Shown: positions 1 to 7,955 of the stretch, piece after piece
How the letters are laid out: every line of letters starts with the position of its first letter
Numbering within the stretch: the stretch's first letter is position 1
From: CAVPRW01 sp046727435 [NCBI: bacterium]
GTDB lineage: Bacteria; Tectomicrobia; Entotheonellia; J063
Length of the DNA stretch: 64,000 nucleotides
NCBI GenBank assembly: GCA_046727435.1
Contig: JBKPCR010000099.1
Span: 1 to 64,000 of the forward strand
Reading direction: 5' to 3'
Made by a program: the position numbers and the translations under genes
The notes under the pieces: model-generated
Told to the model about the DNA's origin: nothing
The model's database searches: none
The model's input: the letters and a program-made list of their open reading frames with translations, nothing else

Positions 1-1250
1 CGATCCTTGATGACCTCCCAGACGATGCCGGCCACGGTGGCGGGCGCCATTGGCGTCTGGTCCGCCAGCTGCTGCGCGCGGTCACGCCAGCCCTGGCGCT
101 GTGTTTCATGCATGGCCTTGAGGCGCGCCCGGCGTTCGATGAAGCGCTCGCTCTGGGTGGCTGTGCGACCTAGCAGGTCGCGGCAGGCAGTGACAAGCTG
201 GCGCAGGGCCACCGAGGTATCGGCGGCAATGGGCAGGTCGATGCGATGCAGGCGCTGATAATCCCCAGCCCAACTGCGGATGGCGAAATCGCCCAGGGAG
301 ATATGCACGATCTTGGCGTTATCCGAGACGATGGACTGCAGGGTGCGGGTGTGACGATCCAGACGGTTCAACGACCGGAAGAGATCAACCACATCGAGAG
401 CCAGCACCACATCCGCGCGCGGCAAGAGTTCGGCGTCAGCGCCTGTACAATCGAGAGGATGCGTATTGGGCATGTTGAAGCGCGCGCCGTGATCTAGCAC
501 CGGAATGGCCAGTAATTCGGCCAGTTCGATGAGGGTGCGCACGGCGCCGGGATGCCGTCCGACGGCATCGGCGATGATCACCGGATGCTCCGCGCCCGCC
601 AACCATTCGGCCGCTTGCTGCACGGCGTCGGGGCTGGCGGCCAGCAGCGTGGGTGGGCCGTAGTGTTGCGGGTCCGGCAGCGAGATGGGCTCGGTGACGG
701 GACTCTCCTGCAACTCCACGTCATAGCAGACATAGACCGGACCTTGTGGCTCGGTCACCGCGGTTCGATAGGCGCGCAGGAGAGATTCGGGCACGGCGGC
801 GAGGGTGTAGGGTTGGTCATCCCATTTGACATAATCACGCACCAGGTTGCCCTGGACGAGCCCCGTATGGATCCAATCGATCCAGGGACGGCGCTTGGTC
901 AGATCCATGGGCCCGGTGCCTCCCAGCACAAGCATTGGCACGCGATCGCACCAGGCATTGAAAATGGCCATCGAGGCATGTTGCAGGCCGACGATGTTAT
1001 GGGCGATGGCCACCATCGGGCGGCCGGTGGCCTTGGCATACCCATGGGCGATGGCCACCGAGACCTCTTCGTGGCCGCACTCGATGACCTCAGGCAGGCG
1101 ATTGCCGCCGTAATTGACGATCGAGTCGTGCAGGCCGCGGAAGCTTGAGCCGGGGTTGAAGGCCGTATACTCAATGCCAAGGGCCTTCAAGAGATCGACG
1201 ATGACATCGGAGCCATATTGGGCGTGTGAGGTCCAGGGTGAGTTGGGCAT
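1..1250 (-). CDS. Thiamine-diphosphate-dependent enzyme, acetolactate-synthase-like (3' end beyond window)
   Basis: I translated this frame from the ATG at 1248-1250, which has AAAGGAG about six bases upstream; 416 codons are open to the window edge. The N-terminal part reads like the pyrimidine-binding domain of acetolactate synthase, benzoylformate decarboxylase and relatives: FNPGSSFRGLHDS near residue 32, then ECGHEEVSVAIAHGYAKATG near 58-77, which contains the Glu that activates ThDP in this superfamily. A central Rossmann-like domain with VIIADAVGRHPGA follows at about 230. The C-terminal ThDP-pyrophosphate domain would lie outside the window. The substrate is unknown; the family decarboxylates 2-keto acids or condenses them. 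It is probably unrelated to the polysaccharide genes that follow. Confidence 0.85.
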   Translation of the reverse strand, partial: MPNSPWTSHAQYGSDVIVDLLKALGIEYTAFNPGSSFRGLHDSIVNYGGNRLPEVIECGHEEVSVAIAHGYAKATGRPMVAIAHNIVGLQHASMAIFNAWCDRVPMLVLGGTGPMDLTKRRPWIDWIHTGLVQGNLVRDYVKWDDQPYTLAAVPESLLRAYRTAVTEPQGPVYVCYDVELQESPVTEPISLPDPQHYGPPTLLAASPDAVQQAAEWLAGAEHPVIIADAVGRHPGAVRTLIELAELLAIPVLDHGARFNMPNTHPLDCTGADAELLPRADVVLALDVVDLFRSLNRLDRHTRTLQSIVSDNAKIVHISLGDFAIRSWAGDYQRLHRIDLPIAADTSVALRQLVTACRDLLGRTATQSERFIERRARLKAMHETQRQGWRDRAQQLADQTPMAPATVAGIVWEVIKD

Positions 1251-1350
1251 GGGATGCTCCTTTCGGGCAGATGGATCAACCCTGTGATGAGGCGATGATG
1301 TCACAGTACAACGTGGTGAAGGGCCAGACAAAGAGAAGCCCATAGGACCG

Positions 1351-2292
1351 TTACGCCTGGGTAAGCGCTGCTTCCCAGCTTTCTTGATCCACTGTCCCAT
1401 CTTGGACGATGGCCACTCCTGACCGTCGGGCATCGTCTTGCATATTGGGTGGCCATTCCTGACCCGCGGCCACAGGCAGAGCCCTCAAACCAGCTTGCCG
1501 CAGCACTGCTGCGCATCTAGCGGCACGGTCGACATCGATGTGTCCTACTGTCCAGGAGGCTTCTAGTACAAGCACGATAGGCTGACGGCTGTCACGCGTT
1601 TGACCACCCCAAAGGAGGTCGGCTGCTAGCGCTTCCTGGTAGTCGCGATCGGAGATCACACCGGTCTGGCGAGCCTCCTGGAGACGATCGGCCACCTGGT
1701 TGGTGGCATCGTATCCTTGCACCAGAAGGCGCCCGAAGATCGCAGCTGCCCGGTCGCGGTAGAATTGTTCTTGCCCTAATCCCTTCAATTGTCCGATATC
1801 GCGTCGCATGTCACGCCGGTCGGCCGCAGCGTCGGTGAAGCCCTGTGCCATGTCTGTGCGAATGCGTTGACGATCTTCGGCGGCGTCGGTGAAGCCCTGC
1901 GCCATGTCTGTGCGAATGCGTTGACGATCTTCGGCAGCGTCGGTGAAGCCCTGCGCCATGTCTGTGCGAATGCGTTGACGATCTTCGGCGGCGTCGGTGA
2001 AGCCCTGCTCCACACGGTCGGTTAAGTGGTCCACACGCCCAGTTAGTTGGGTGAGATCCTGGCGTAACTCGTGGCGTTCGGTTGCGGCCTCAACGAAGCC
2101 CTGCTCCATACGTTCGGTCAAACGCGTTATGGCCTCCTCCGTGCGGCGTTGGGCAGTCGCCAATTCCTGTACAGTACGCGGCAAATCGAGTAAGTCCTGC
2201 GAGAGAAGCACCCGCCGTAGCTCAGTCTGCCAATCTGGATGCTCTTCGAGGAGGCGAATCAAATCGTGAAAATCCGCCACAGTAAACGGCAT
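1351..2292 (-). CDS. Coiled-coil protein with C-terminal PD-(D/E)XK nuclease-like domain
   Basis: The protein has about 313 residues. A TTG lies one codon upstream, but the ATG at 2290-2292 follows an AGGAG at good spacing and is the better start. Residues 1-50 form a helical head, residues 50-185 a charged heptad-rich rod, and 190-313 a globular domain with DLLWGG, then a VLVLEASW strand and a D..RAARCAAVL helix. That D...ExS...helix order resembles the core of predicted restriction-endonuclease-like proteins often seen with coiled-coil N-termini in Chloroflexi and Cyanobacteria. The rod contains three exact-length 18-residue repeats. No operon partner is evident. Nuclease activity is inferred from fold pattern only. 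Confidence 0.7.
   Translation of the reverse strand: MPFTVADFHDLIRLLEEHPDWQTELRRVLLSQDLLDLPRTVQELATAQRRTEEAITRLTERMEQGFVEAATERHELRQDLTQLTGRVDHLTDRVEQGFTDAAEDRQRIRTDMAQGFTDAAEDRQRIRTDMAQGFTDAAEDRQRIRTDMAQGFTDAAADRRDMRRDIGQLKGLGQEQFYRDRAAAIFGRLLVQGYDATNQVADRLQEARQTGVISDRDYQEALAADLLWGGQTRDSRQPIVLVLEASWTVGHIDVDRAARCAAVLRQAGLRALPVAAGQEWPPNMQDDARRSGVAIVQDGTVDQESWEAALTQA
1831..1992 (-). repeat. Tandem 54-bp in-frame repeat, three copies plus a partial fourth
   Basis: Units start at 1831, 1885 and 1939 and are nearly identical; a fourth begins at 1993 and diverges after about 19 bases. Each encodes one 18-residue segment of the coiled coil (core QGFTDAAEDRQRIRTDMA). The length preserves the reading frame and helical phase, so copy number could vary by slippage without breaking the gene. 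Confidence 0.95.
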
Positions 2293-2890
2293 CAACAGCT
2301 CCTAGCAGCAACTGATCGCGAAGGAAAAATGGCTTCCCTTAAAGCCTGAAATACCTGAATTTTACACTCTCGCAGTGCTATACGCAAACGTGACTCGCCT
2401 GCCTCGCAGCCATACCCCTCTCTGCGCCGTTCCTCTGGAAAGGGTTCTGCGCAGGGGCACAAGCGGACCTATCGACCGTAGTGAAGCATGTTTGGGGTGG
2501 AGGACAAGAGCTCTAGGTAACCAGGAGGGACTTGGTGACAGACTAGCGTCTGCGGGGCAATCCCATGGACTGGGGGGCGAGATCAGTAATTCGAAGCAGA
2601 GAGGCAGAGCTATCAGAGGCTACAGAGGCAAACAGGCCACGACGTGTGTCGCATGCGGTAGGCTGGGAGTGCATCCTAGGCTATGACCCTGTCTCCACGA
2701 GCCTGCAGCACTGATAATTCCACATGTGGTGGATGGATTGCGGGATATAGAGATGTGCCCGCTTGCGCAGGGCCGCATCGACGGCAGGCCATAGGTGTTT
2801 GCGGGCGTATGTCACAGGCTTGCGACGCTGTCATGAGGGAAAGGCCTGAAGTATGCCACTCCGAAAGTGCACAGTGGGGGTTCTGGGGGG
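2293..2890. other. Intergenic stretch with no supported gene
   Basis: Short open frames here have no recognisable domain, no good ribosome binding site and no coding-like composition. I see no RNA gene or clear repeat. The stretch separates the coiled-coil gene from a block of broken glycan genes. Confidence 0.6.
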
Positions 2891-3355
2891 TTATGCGCGA
2901 AATTCACGGGGACGTTTTGATAGCCGTCGTTCGCCCCCTACGTCTGCTCGCAACCCACGCCTAGAATGCACCGCCTCCCACCAAAACCCTACGGAGTTCG
3001 CCCCTTGCCACACCCCTAGCAACGCGGTCAGGCGCAGCGCCTGGGCGCCCGGCCGCTCTGAAAACCCCCAGCGCAGTAGGTCAGGCAGCCGCGCGTAAAA
3101 TGCGAAATCCGACCTGAAAAAGCCCGAGCCACGCCGCACACATGCCCGATGGAAGCGAAAGGCGCCGCGGCCATAGTTGAAGTGCTGCCGCCAGAAAGTG
3201 CGCAGCGTCAGTGGATACACGTGGGACATGATGACTTCCGGAGCGTAGGTCATACGATAGGCGTGGTGTAGCCAGCGGTCGCAAAGGTCGCGGTCCTCTG
3301 ACGTTCTGAAGGTCATGTCAAAGCCGCCGAGCGCGCGGAAGCGGTCCCGCCGCTT
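2891..3355 (-). pseudogene. C-terminal remnant of a family 2 glycosyltransferase
   Basis: The frame is open from a stop at 3356-3358. It reads RDRFRALGGFD, then the acceptor-site motif SEDRDLCDRW, then FWRQHFNYGRGAF, all typical of the second half of GT2 enzymes. Nothing of the nucleotide-sugar-binding N-terminal half (about 200 residues) exists upstream; that space is filled by the tail of the ArnT-like remnant. It lacks the DxD region and cannot be catalytic. The in-frame ATG at 3314-3316 lies inside the domain and is not a genuine start. A deletion joining two neighbouring genes is the simplest origin. Confidence 0.8.
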
Positions 3356-3381
3356 TCACCAATCCACCAATTGCGTAAAAA

Positions 3382-4044
3382 CTAGATGATGGCGGGGATC
3401 GCCGCGCCGCCGCCCACTGTGATCGCCCGCCTTATCTTGACTTCAGGCCTTCCTGGGCTGTCACAGACGAGGTACACGACGGTTGCCAAGAGCAGGGAGA
3501 GGCCGACGAGTCGTGTGAGGTAGGCAAGCGAGATCAGGGCTACGGCCATGGCCATGGCTCTCCCCGACCATTCTACTCGTCTCGAGCAGCGATGGACCTA
3601 GAGCAGGGCCAGGAGTGAAAGGCAGAGGTAGGGGATCTCCGCCATGATGGATTGGGAATAAGACAGTATGCCATGCGAAGTCGCCGTGAAGGTGACCACC
3701 AGGAAGGCCATCGGCTCTTCGGCGAGATCAGTAAGGAAGATATAGACGAGGTACAAGGTGAGCATGGCGAGGGCCACCATGAGCAGCTTCATGGCGAGAA
3801 CATGAAAACCGATGAGGCCGATCAGGGGAGCCAGGAAGGAGGGAAAAACGGGAGGATATCTGGTGTGGGGTGGATGCCCGGCGAGATAGGTCGAGCTGTA
3901 TCCCTGACCGGTGACAAGCGACTTTCCCAGGGCGATATAGACGCCGCTGTCATGCTCTACCTTAAGATCGCTATCCAAAGCGAGGATGGAAAAAATAGCA
4001 AAGAAGGACAATGCGAGCAGAGGGCTTATCGTTGTGAGGGACAT
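3382..4044 (-). pseudogene. ArnT/PMT-like membrane glycosyltransferase, interrupted and truncated
   Basis: From the ATG at 4042-4044 the frame encodes a first membrane helix and then an extracytoplasmic loop with HDSGVYIALGKSL and a TRYPPVFP motif. These match the N-termini of lipid-phosphate-sugar-dependent transferases (GT83/GT39-like), where the loop Asp is catalytic. An in-frame TAG at 3598-3600 stops it after about 148 residues. The same frame then reopens and encodes another family-like helix (ISLAYLTRLVGLSLLLATVV) before a second stop at 3382-3384. Intact relatives have roughly 450-600 residues, so the gene is dead in at least two ways. Confidence 0.8.
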
Positions 4045-4058
4045 CTTCTATTCAGCGT

Positions 4059-4508
4059 TCAGCCAACAACTAGGGAGGGCTTCCCGGCGGGTCGGTAGCT
4101 TGAAAGGGATGTGACGGATTGATGATCTACGAATGGATGATCGTCTTCGGAGAGCTTGACCGGCGCCTTGTTGGCTGACGCCTGGGTCGGTCGGTTCAGG
4201 GCGAGGCCCTCGACCACCGCCTTGCTGAGGGCACGACTCTTGAGGAGTTCGACCTCTGCCGTCAGGTCCTGCTGCTGCGGCAAGATGAACCCAGGGCTGG
4301 CACCCCCGCTCACCGCGGGTGAGAGCACGAGATCGGCGCGAGCCCGTGACACCAGGAGTTTCCCTGAAACTTCATAGATGATCGGTTGGCGGAAGATCGT
4401 GATGCCGATTCCCGCCGTCACGGCGAGAAAGACGCCGGCAATGAGCGCTTTTCTCTTGAAGATTACCCGCAAATAATCCCCTATCGCAAAATGTTCTCGC
4501 GCAGCCAT
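4059..4508 (-). pseudogene. Truncated Wzz/GumC-type polysaccharide chain-length regulator
   Basis: The 149-residue product has the start of a polysaccharide co-polymerase: a short cytoplasmic segment (IGDYLRVIFKRKALI), one membrane helix at about residues 22-40, and the periplasmic beginning YEVSGKLLVSRARAD, continuing into the helix where family members carry ELLKSRAL. Full proteins have 350-750 residues, with a long periplasmic coiled coil and a second membrane helix, and in GumC/Wzc types a kinase domain. All of that is missing. The neighbouring intact Wza/GumB-like gene is the usual operon partner, so the pair was once a Wzy-type export module. A residual function is unlikely. Confidence 0.75.
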
Positions 4509-4570
4509 GTGCTATCCCCTACCGTTGCTATCGAACTCGTGTTGCCGAACTCGCCCGGCCATGTCGACCA

Positions 4571-5299
4571 TTAAAATCCAAATGGAATTATCGGTCGAAT
4601 AGGGCTCCCGAACGGCATCATATTCCGGATATATTGCTCGACCCACACGTTGACCTTGGCGATGCCGGTTTGCGGGATGAAGATTAGATCGTCCTGGGCA
4701 AGCACGGCATCATCTGCGCTGTCTTGGTGCGCCAGGATCTTCGTGAGGTTGAGCTCGCGATAGCCAAACTGATTGTCCCCGGCGGATCGTAGCAGCACCA
4801 CCCGTTCGACGTTGCCCGTGTTCTTGGGCCCCCCAGCCTCAACGATGGCCTGCAGGGCGTTCATCTTCGGCTTTAGCTGGATGATTCCAGGGCGCTGCAC
4901 CTCACCTCCGACATAGACTTGACCGGTCTTCGCCGTCTTAACGTCGACGGTGACTTTCGGCTCTCGTAGGGTGAAGGAGTAGCGTTGGGCGATCTGCTCG
5001 GCGAGTTGCTCCGGCGTCAAGCCAGCGGCCTGGATGTCTCCGATGAGCGGCAATAGAAGCTTGCCGTCCGGACGGACGATAAGATCCCGCAGGTCGTGGT
5101 CCGGATGGTAGTAGAATCTAATATTCAATGTATCACCCACCTGCACGATGTAATCGCTCTGTGAGGCTGGAAGCTGGGAAACCATCGGGGTGAGAGGGAT
5201 CAAGGTCACTTGGCCTCCTTGGGAGGCGCATCCCATTACAACCCCCGCCAGCACAAGGATCAGCATGCCACACTTCAATACCCTCTCAACTCGTCGCAT
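4571..5299 (-). CDS. Outer-membrane polysaccharide export lipoprotein (Wza/GumB/OPX family)
   Basis: The product has 242 residues. Residues 1-23 are a lipoprotein signal ending in LAGVVMGC, with Cys24 as the lipidated residue. The export domain begins at about 49 (SDYIVQVGDTLNIRFYYHPD) and a SLBB-type domain follows from about 125 (GQVYVGGEVQRPGII). These proteins form the periplasmic and outer-membrane portal through which capsule or exopolysaccharide leaves the cell. The length suits the short GumB-like class. The C-terminus ends in Phe after Pro/Phe-rich residues. It is the only intact gene of its block; its Wzz/GumC partner downstream is truncated, so it may now work with a partner encoded elsewhere. 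Confidence 0.9.
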   Translation of the reverse strand: MRRVERVLKCGMLILVLAGVVMGCASQGGQVTLIPLTPMVSQLPASQSDYIVQVGDTLNIRFYYHPDHDLRDLIVRPDGKLLLPLIGDIQAAGLTPEQLAEQIAQRYSFTLREPKVTVDVKTAKTGQVYVGGEVQRPGIIQLKPKMNALQAIVEAGGPKNTGNVERVVLLRSAGDNQFGYRELNLTKILAHQDSADDAVLAQDDLIFIPQTGIAKVNVWVEQYIRNMMPFGSPIRPIIPFGF

Positions 5300-6345
5300 T
5301 GTTTCAACCCCTATGACAGTTTGCCGCTTCTGTCCCGGTGCCGAACGGCATCATGGGTGGCCTTTCTGGTGTCAACGATGATGGTGGAAAGCTCAACGAC
5401 TCGTCCATCGTGGACACAATGATCTGCCGTGATAATAGGGATGCCATCGGCACGGCTTATTCGTCAAGTGGGACCGCATGGAGCAATCAACCCCCGCACT
5501 TCGGAGCTAGGATGGCGGAGTCTTGCCTGGTGTGCAGGTCGGCGTGAAGCGCATTGATGGACATTGGCAGCCCGACTCGGAGCATGGACGGGTTGGAAAC
5601 AGTAAGAGCCAAGAGCCAGGATCTAGTGCCAGGCTGCTTCGGGAAGGGGGCATGCCGTACACGATTGCGGAGTGCACTCCATCTGCATGGTCAGCCTGCC
5701 GTGTGCACCCTGTCGCTGCCAGAGGCGAACATCACCGGACACAGCCTTCCACGAATCTCTGAAAGAGGTGGGTAGGTAATGAAGGTCCCAGGCTGACGAA
5801 GAATACTGTAAGGATCAATGCTGGGGCTTCGCCCCCTTCGGTTTCGCTCCCCTTTCCCGGGGGTTCATCCGCCCCTCAAGCCCAGGTGAGTATGTGTTGG
5901 CCAGCGGCAAGTTGTAGCAGGCCGACAATGGCACTCGAGAGCGTTTTCCCTCGTATGCCTAGATCATTGCGACTCAGATTTCCCGCGCCCATGTAGCAGT
6001 GCCTGTATGGTCTCGAGTTGCGTACCATAGGTGAGTAGCGCATAGCTTCGCACCCAGGCTGACGCGTGCGGTGAAAGTACTCCACCGCTGTTTGTGGGTA
6101 CAAATGTAGGGCATGCCGGTAGGAGCAACAATTTAACAGCAGATACATTTTTCTATAACTATGGATAAACAACCAGCCTGACGGCGTTCCGCATGAATCT
6201 ACCTTAACAGATTTCGTTTAAAGGGATTTTTGTATCAGGAATCGAAATGGCGGGGCGTACTGCGAGGACATGGAATGATGCGAGACGATCAAAATATATC
6301 TGGTGCTATAGTGTCGTCGTGTAGTATATCCCGTAGATTATACAT
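5300..6345. other. Long intergenic region with no supported gene
   Basis: About one kilobase separates the divergent Wza-like and PilZ genes. The open frames here are short, conflict with each other and match nothing I recognise. A C-rich patch near 5830-5875 can fold but lacks the conserved core of any riboswitch class I know. Promoters for both flanking genes presumably lie here, but I could not place them with confidence. Confidence 0.5.
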
Positions 6346-6687
6346 ATGGCCGATACATCGAAGATTCCAGACATGCGGAAAACTCCCAGATTTCGGGTCG
6401 CGCTACCCGTGGAACTGCTGGAAGGAACCGGCATCACGCGTGACCTCAACGCCGGTGGTGTGTTCTTTGAGACGGACCGTATGTTCGCCCTCGGGGAGGT
6501 CATCCAGTTTGCCCTTGTCTTAGAATACATCGATCCAAGACAGCCGGTGCGTCTGCAATGCCGTGGCCATGTGGTGCGCCTCGAACGGCAGGGCAATACC
6601 ATGGGAGTGGCGGTAGCCATTACGGCATACCGGCTTGACGCGCAGTCACACGGTGGGATGGGAGCCCGAAGTCCAACGGCTCAATAA
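6346..6687 (+). CDS. PilZ-domain protein, probable c-di-GMP receptor
   Basis: The 113-residue product is essentially one PilZ domain. It has the RxxxR-type element (RKTPRFRV, residues 11-18) and the second motif as DLNAGGVFFET (33-43); these two segments bind cyclic di-GMP in the family. PilZ proteins commonly switch exopolysaccharide synthesis, export or motility, which fits the setting, but its partner is unknown. No convincing ribosome binding site precedes the ATG. The last 20 or so residues (from about SHGGMG) look non-native, and there the gene overlaps an antisense LuxR remnant, so the original 3' end may have been replaced. Confidence 0.85.
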   Translation: MADTSKIPDMRKTPRFRVALPVELLEGTGITRDLNAGGVFFETDRMFALGEVIQFALVLEYIDPRQPVRLQCRGHVVRLERQGNTMGVAVAITAYRLDAQSHGGMGARSPTAQ

Positions 6688-6844
6688 ACTGGGGTCGCAC
6701 TACTCCCTTTGCCTGAGTATAGCGCAGCAAGGCCATACGGTTGTCCACGTAGAGCTTCTCGTCGCGGCGGTACAAGTGGGTCTTGATGGTATCTGTGCTA
6801 ATGGTCGACTTATCGGCGATCTCTTTTACCGCGGATTGTATGAC
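6620..6844 (-). pseudogene. Remnant of a LuxR-family HTH regulator (DNA-binding domain only)
   Basis: Translating the minus strand after a stop at 6845-6847 gives VKEIADKSTISTDTIKTHLY and then EKLYVDNRMALLRYTQAKG. These match the scaffold, recognition helix and last helix of GerE/LuxR DNA-binding domains. No start codon and no receiver or ligand domain lie upstream. Recognisable homology ends near 6690; the rest of the frame runs into the PilZ gene on the other strand and stops at 6620-6622. The piece is probably left from a two-component or NarL-type regulator. Confidence 0.7.
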
Positions 6845-6961
6845 TTAACGTTTTGGCGATCGCTCTGGTATACGACTGAGGTTTTTCTTTCCCCCTAAGT
6901 ATCTTCCCTCCGCGAGACGATCACCCTGTTGCCCTCTGTGTCATTTGTATCTTTGCGAGGT

Positions 6962-6990
6962 CGTGTCGCTTGCCGACGCGAGCCGACACG
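6962..6990. promoter_or_regulatory. Inverted repeat upstream of the broken Fn3 gene
   Basis: CGTGTCG at 6962-6968 is matched by CGACACG at 6984-6990 across a 15-base spacer. It lies about 120 bases before the start of the Fn3 remnant and could be an operator or part of a terminator. The sequence alone does not say which. Confidence 0.3.
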
Positions 6991-7109
6991 CTTTACCCCC
7001 AGAAAGATGGAGATGAATGCGTGCCGTCCCCCTAGTGGTTGTGTTCTTACTCGCCCGACAGCATGAGTTACACCGGAATTCGTGCAGACCCACGATGTGA
7101 GGGAGCGTG

Positions 7110-7518
7110 ATGACCGAGCGAAAGTCCATTGTTCTGCTGTTGACTGTCCTGAGCCTTTTCCTCATCGCCTCAGAGCTTTACGCTGCACAAGCGCCACTCT
7201 CTCATGGAGCGCCCCGACGACGAACGCTGGCGGCACCTCCCTGAGCGATCTCGCAGGGTACAAGGTCTATTCTGGCGTGACGAGCCGGACCTATGGTACG
7301 TCGATCGACGTCGGCAACAGAACGACCTATACCCTCACCGGCCTCGCAAACGGCACGCAATATTACATTGCCGTCAAAGCCTACGAGACCTCGGGGAATG
7401 AAAGCGGTTTTTCGGCGGAAGTGCCCTTTCCGGATAGGACTCTAGCCGCAAACTTCACCGCCATCGCCACCTCAGGCCCAGCCCACCTCATGGTTACTTT
7501 TACCGACAGTTCTAGGGC
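7110..7518 (+). pseudogene. Frameshifted exported Fn3/PKD protein, 3' truncated
   Basis: ATG at 7110 starts a clear signal peptide (hydrophobic LLLTVLSLFLIAS, cleavage near ELYAAQA). Around 7186-7196 the homologous frame changes: the Fn3 domain continues one frame away as ATLSWSAPTTNAGG, SDLAGYKVY and TTYTLTGLANGTQYYIAV. It then enters the first strand of a PKD domain (NFTAIATSGPAHLMVTFTDSS) and homology stops near 7515. A single-base change explains the frameshift; the C-terminus is simply absent. The design (signal, Fn3, PKD) is the same as in the broken gene at 23773, so the two are paralogous surface proteins. Confidence 0.75.
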
Positions 7519-7710
7519 GTGCATGCTTGCGGCAGTGATAATTCTAAATCTGTTGAATCGCTTACGAGGTATAAATAAGCGTCCGCTTGCGCAGAGCTTT
7601 GGCGTCGAAACTTCGGATGAATGTACCTGTGGCCTGGGCCGTGAGCTGTGCACCGCAGGCCTGTTCTCTATCGAGCCACACGACATTAGCACACGTGAGT
7701 TACCAAGGCC

Positions 7711-7917
7711 CTATTCAGGCCGTTTTTCGGCGAAGCTGCCTGTAGCAATCTCGTGTAAGCAGATATAGCAGGAGCGCCACCACCCGGGCTTCCTCTCGAT
7801 TCCAAGAATGCGGCATGCGATGGCGAACTCCTCCAACAACAGGCGGTCGCCTTCTGAGGTGAGCCCCCGTGCAAGAGCCTCGCTTGCCCAATTATTCTCT
7901 ATTTGAGGTAACTTATG
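7711..7917 (-). other. Possible coding remnant of unknown origin
   Basis: Between stops at 7918-7920 and 7711-7713 the minus strand is open for 68 codons without an ATG. The product (for example EGDRLLLEEFAIACRILGIE followed by KPGWWRSCYICLHEIATG) has a natural amino-acid balance, unlike the other frames. I do not recognise a family. It may be the tail of a displaced gene. Confidence 0.3.
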
Positions 7918-7955
7918 TTAAAGTTAGTTATTTTAATGCATAGTGATAAGGCAGC

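Noticed and set aside
552-1148. Plus-strand open frame of 198 codons
   Set aside because: It is antisense to the ThDP enzyme gene; the product is rich in Gly, His and Asp without domain character.
1831-2011. CRISPR-like array of regular repeats
   Set aside because: Units are directly adjacent with no variable spacers and encode a continuous coiled coil in frame.
5820-5885. C-rich foldable patch as a riboswitch upstream of the PilZ or Wza-like gene
   Set aside because: It lacks the conserved core of c-di-GMP or other riboswitch classes and is several hundred bases from both genes.
5876-6172. Minus-strand frame with a possible LuxR-like last helix (LGIRGKTLSSAIVGLLQ)
   Set aside because: Only about 20 residues fit, key helix residues differ, and there is no start site. 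It is much weaker than the remnant at 6620-6844.
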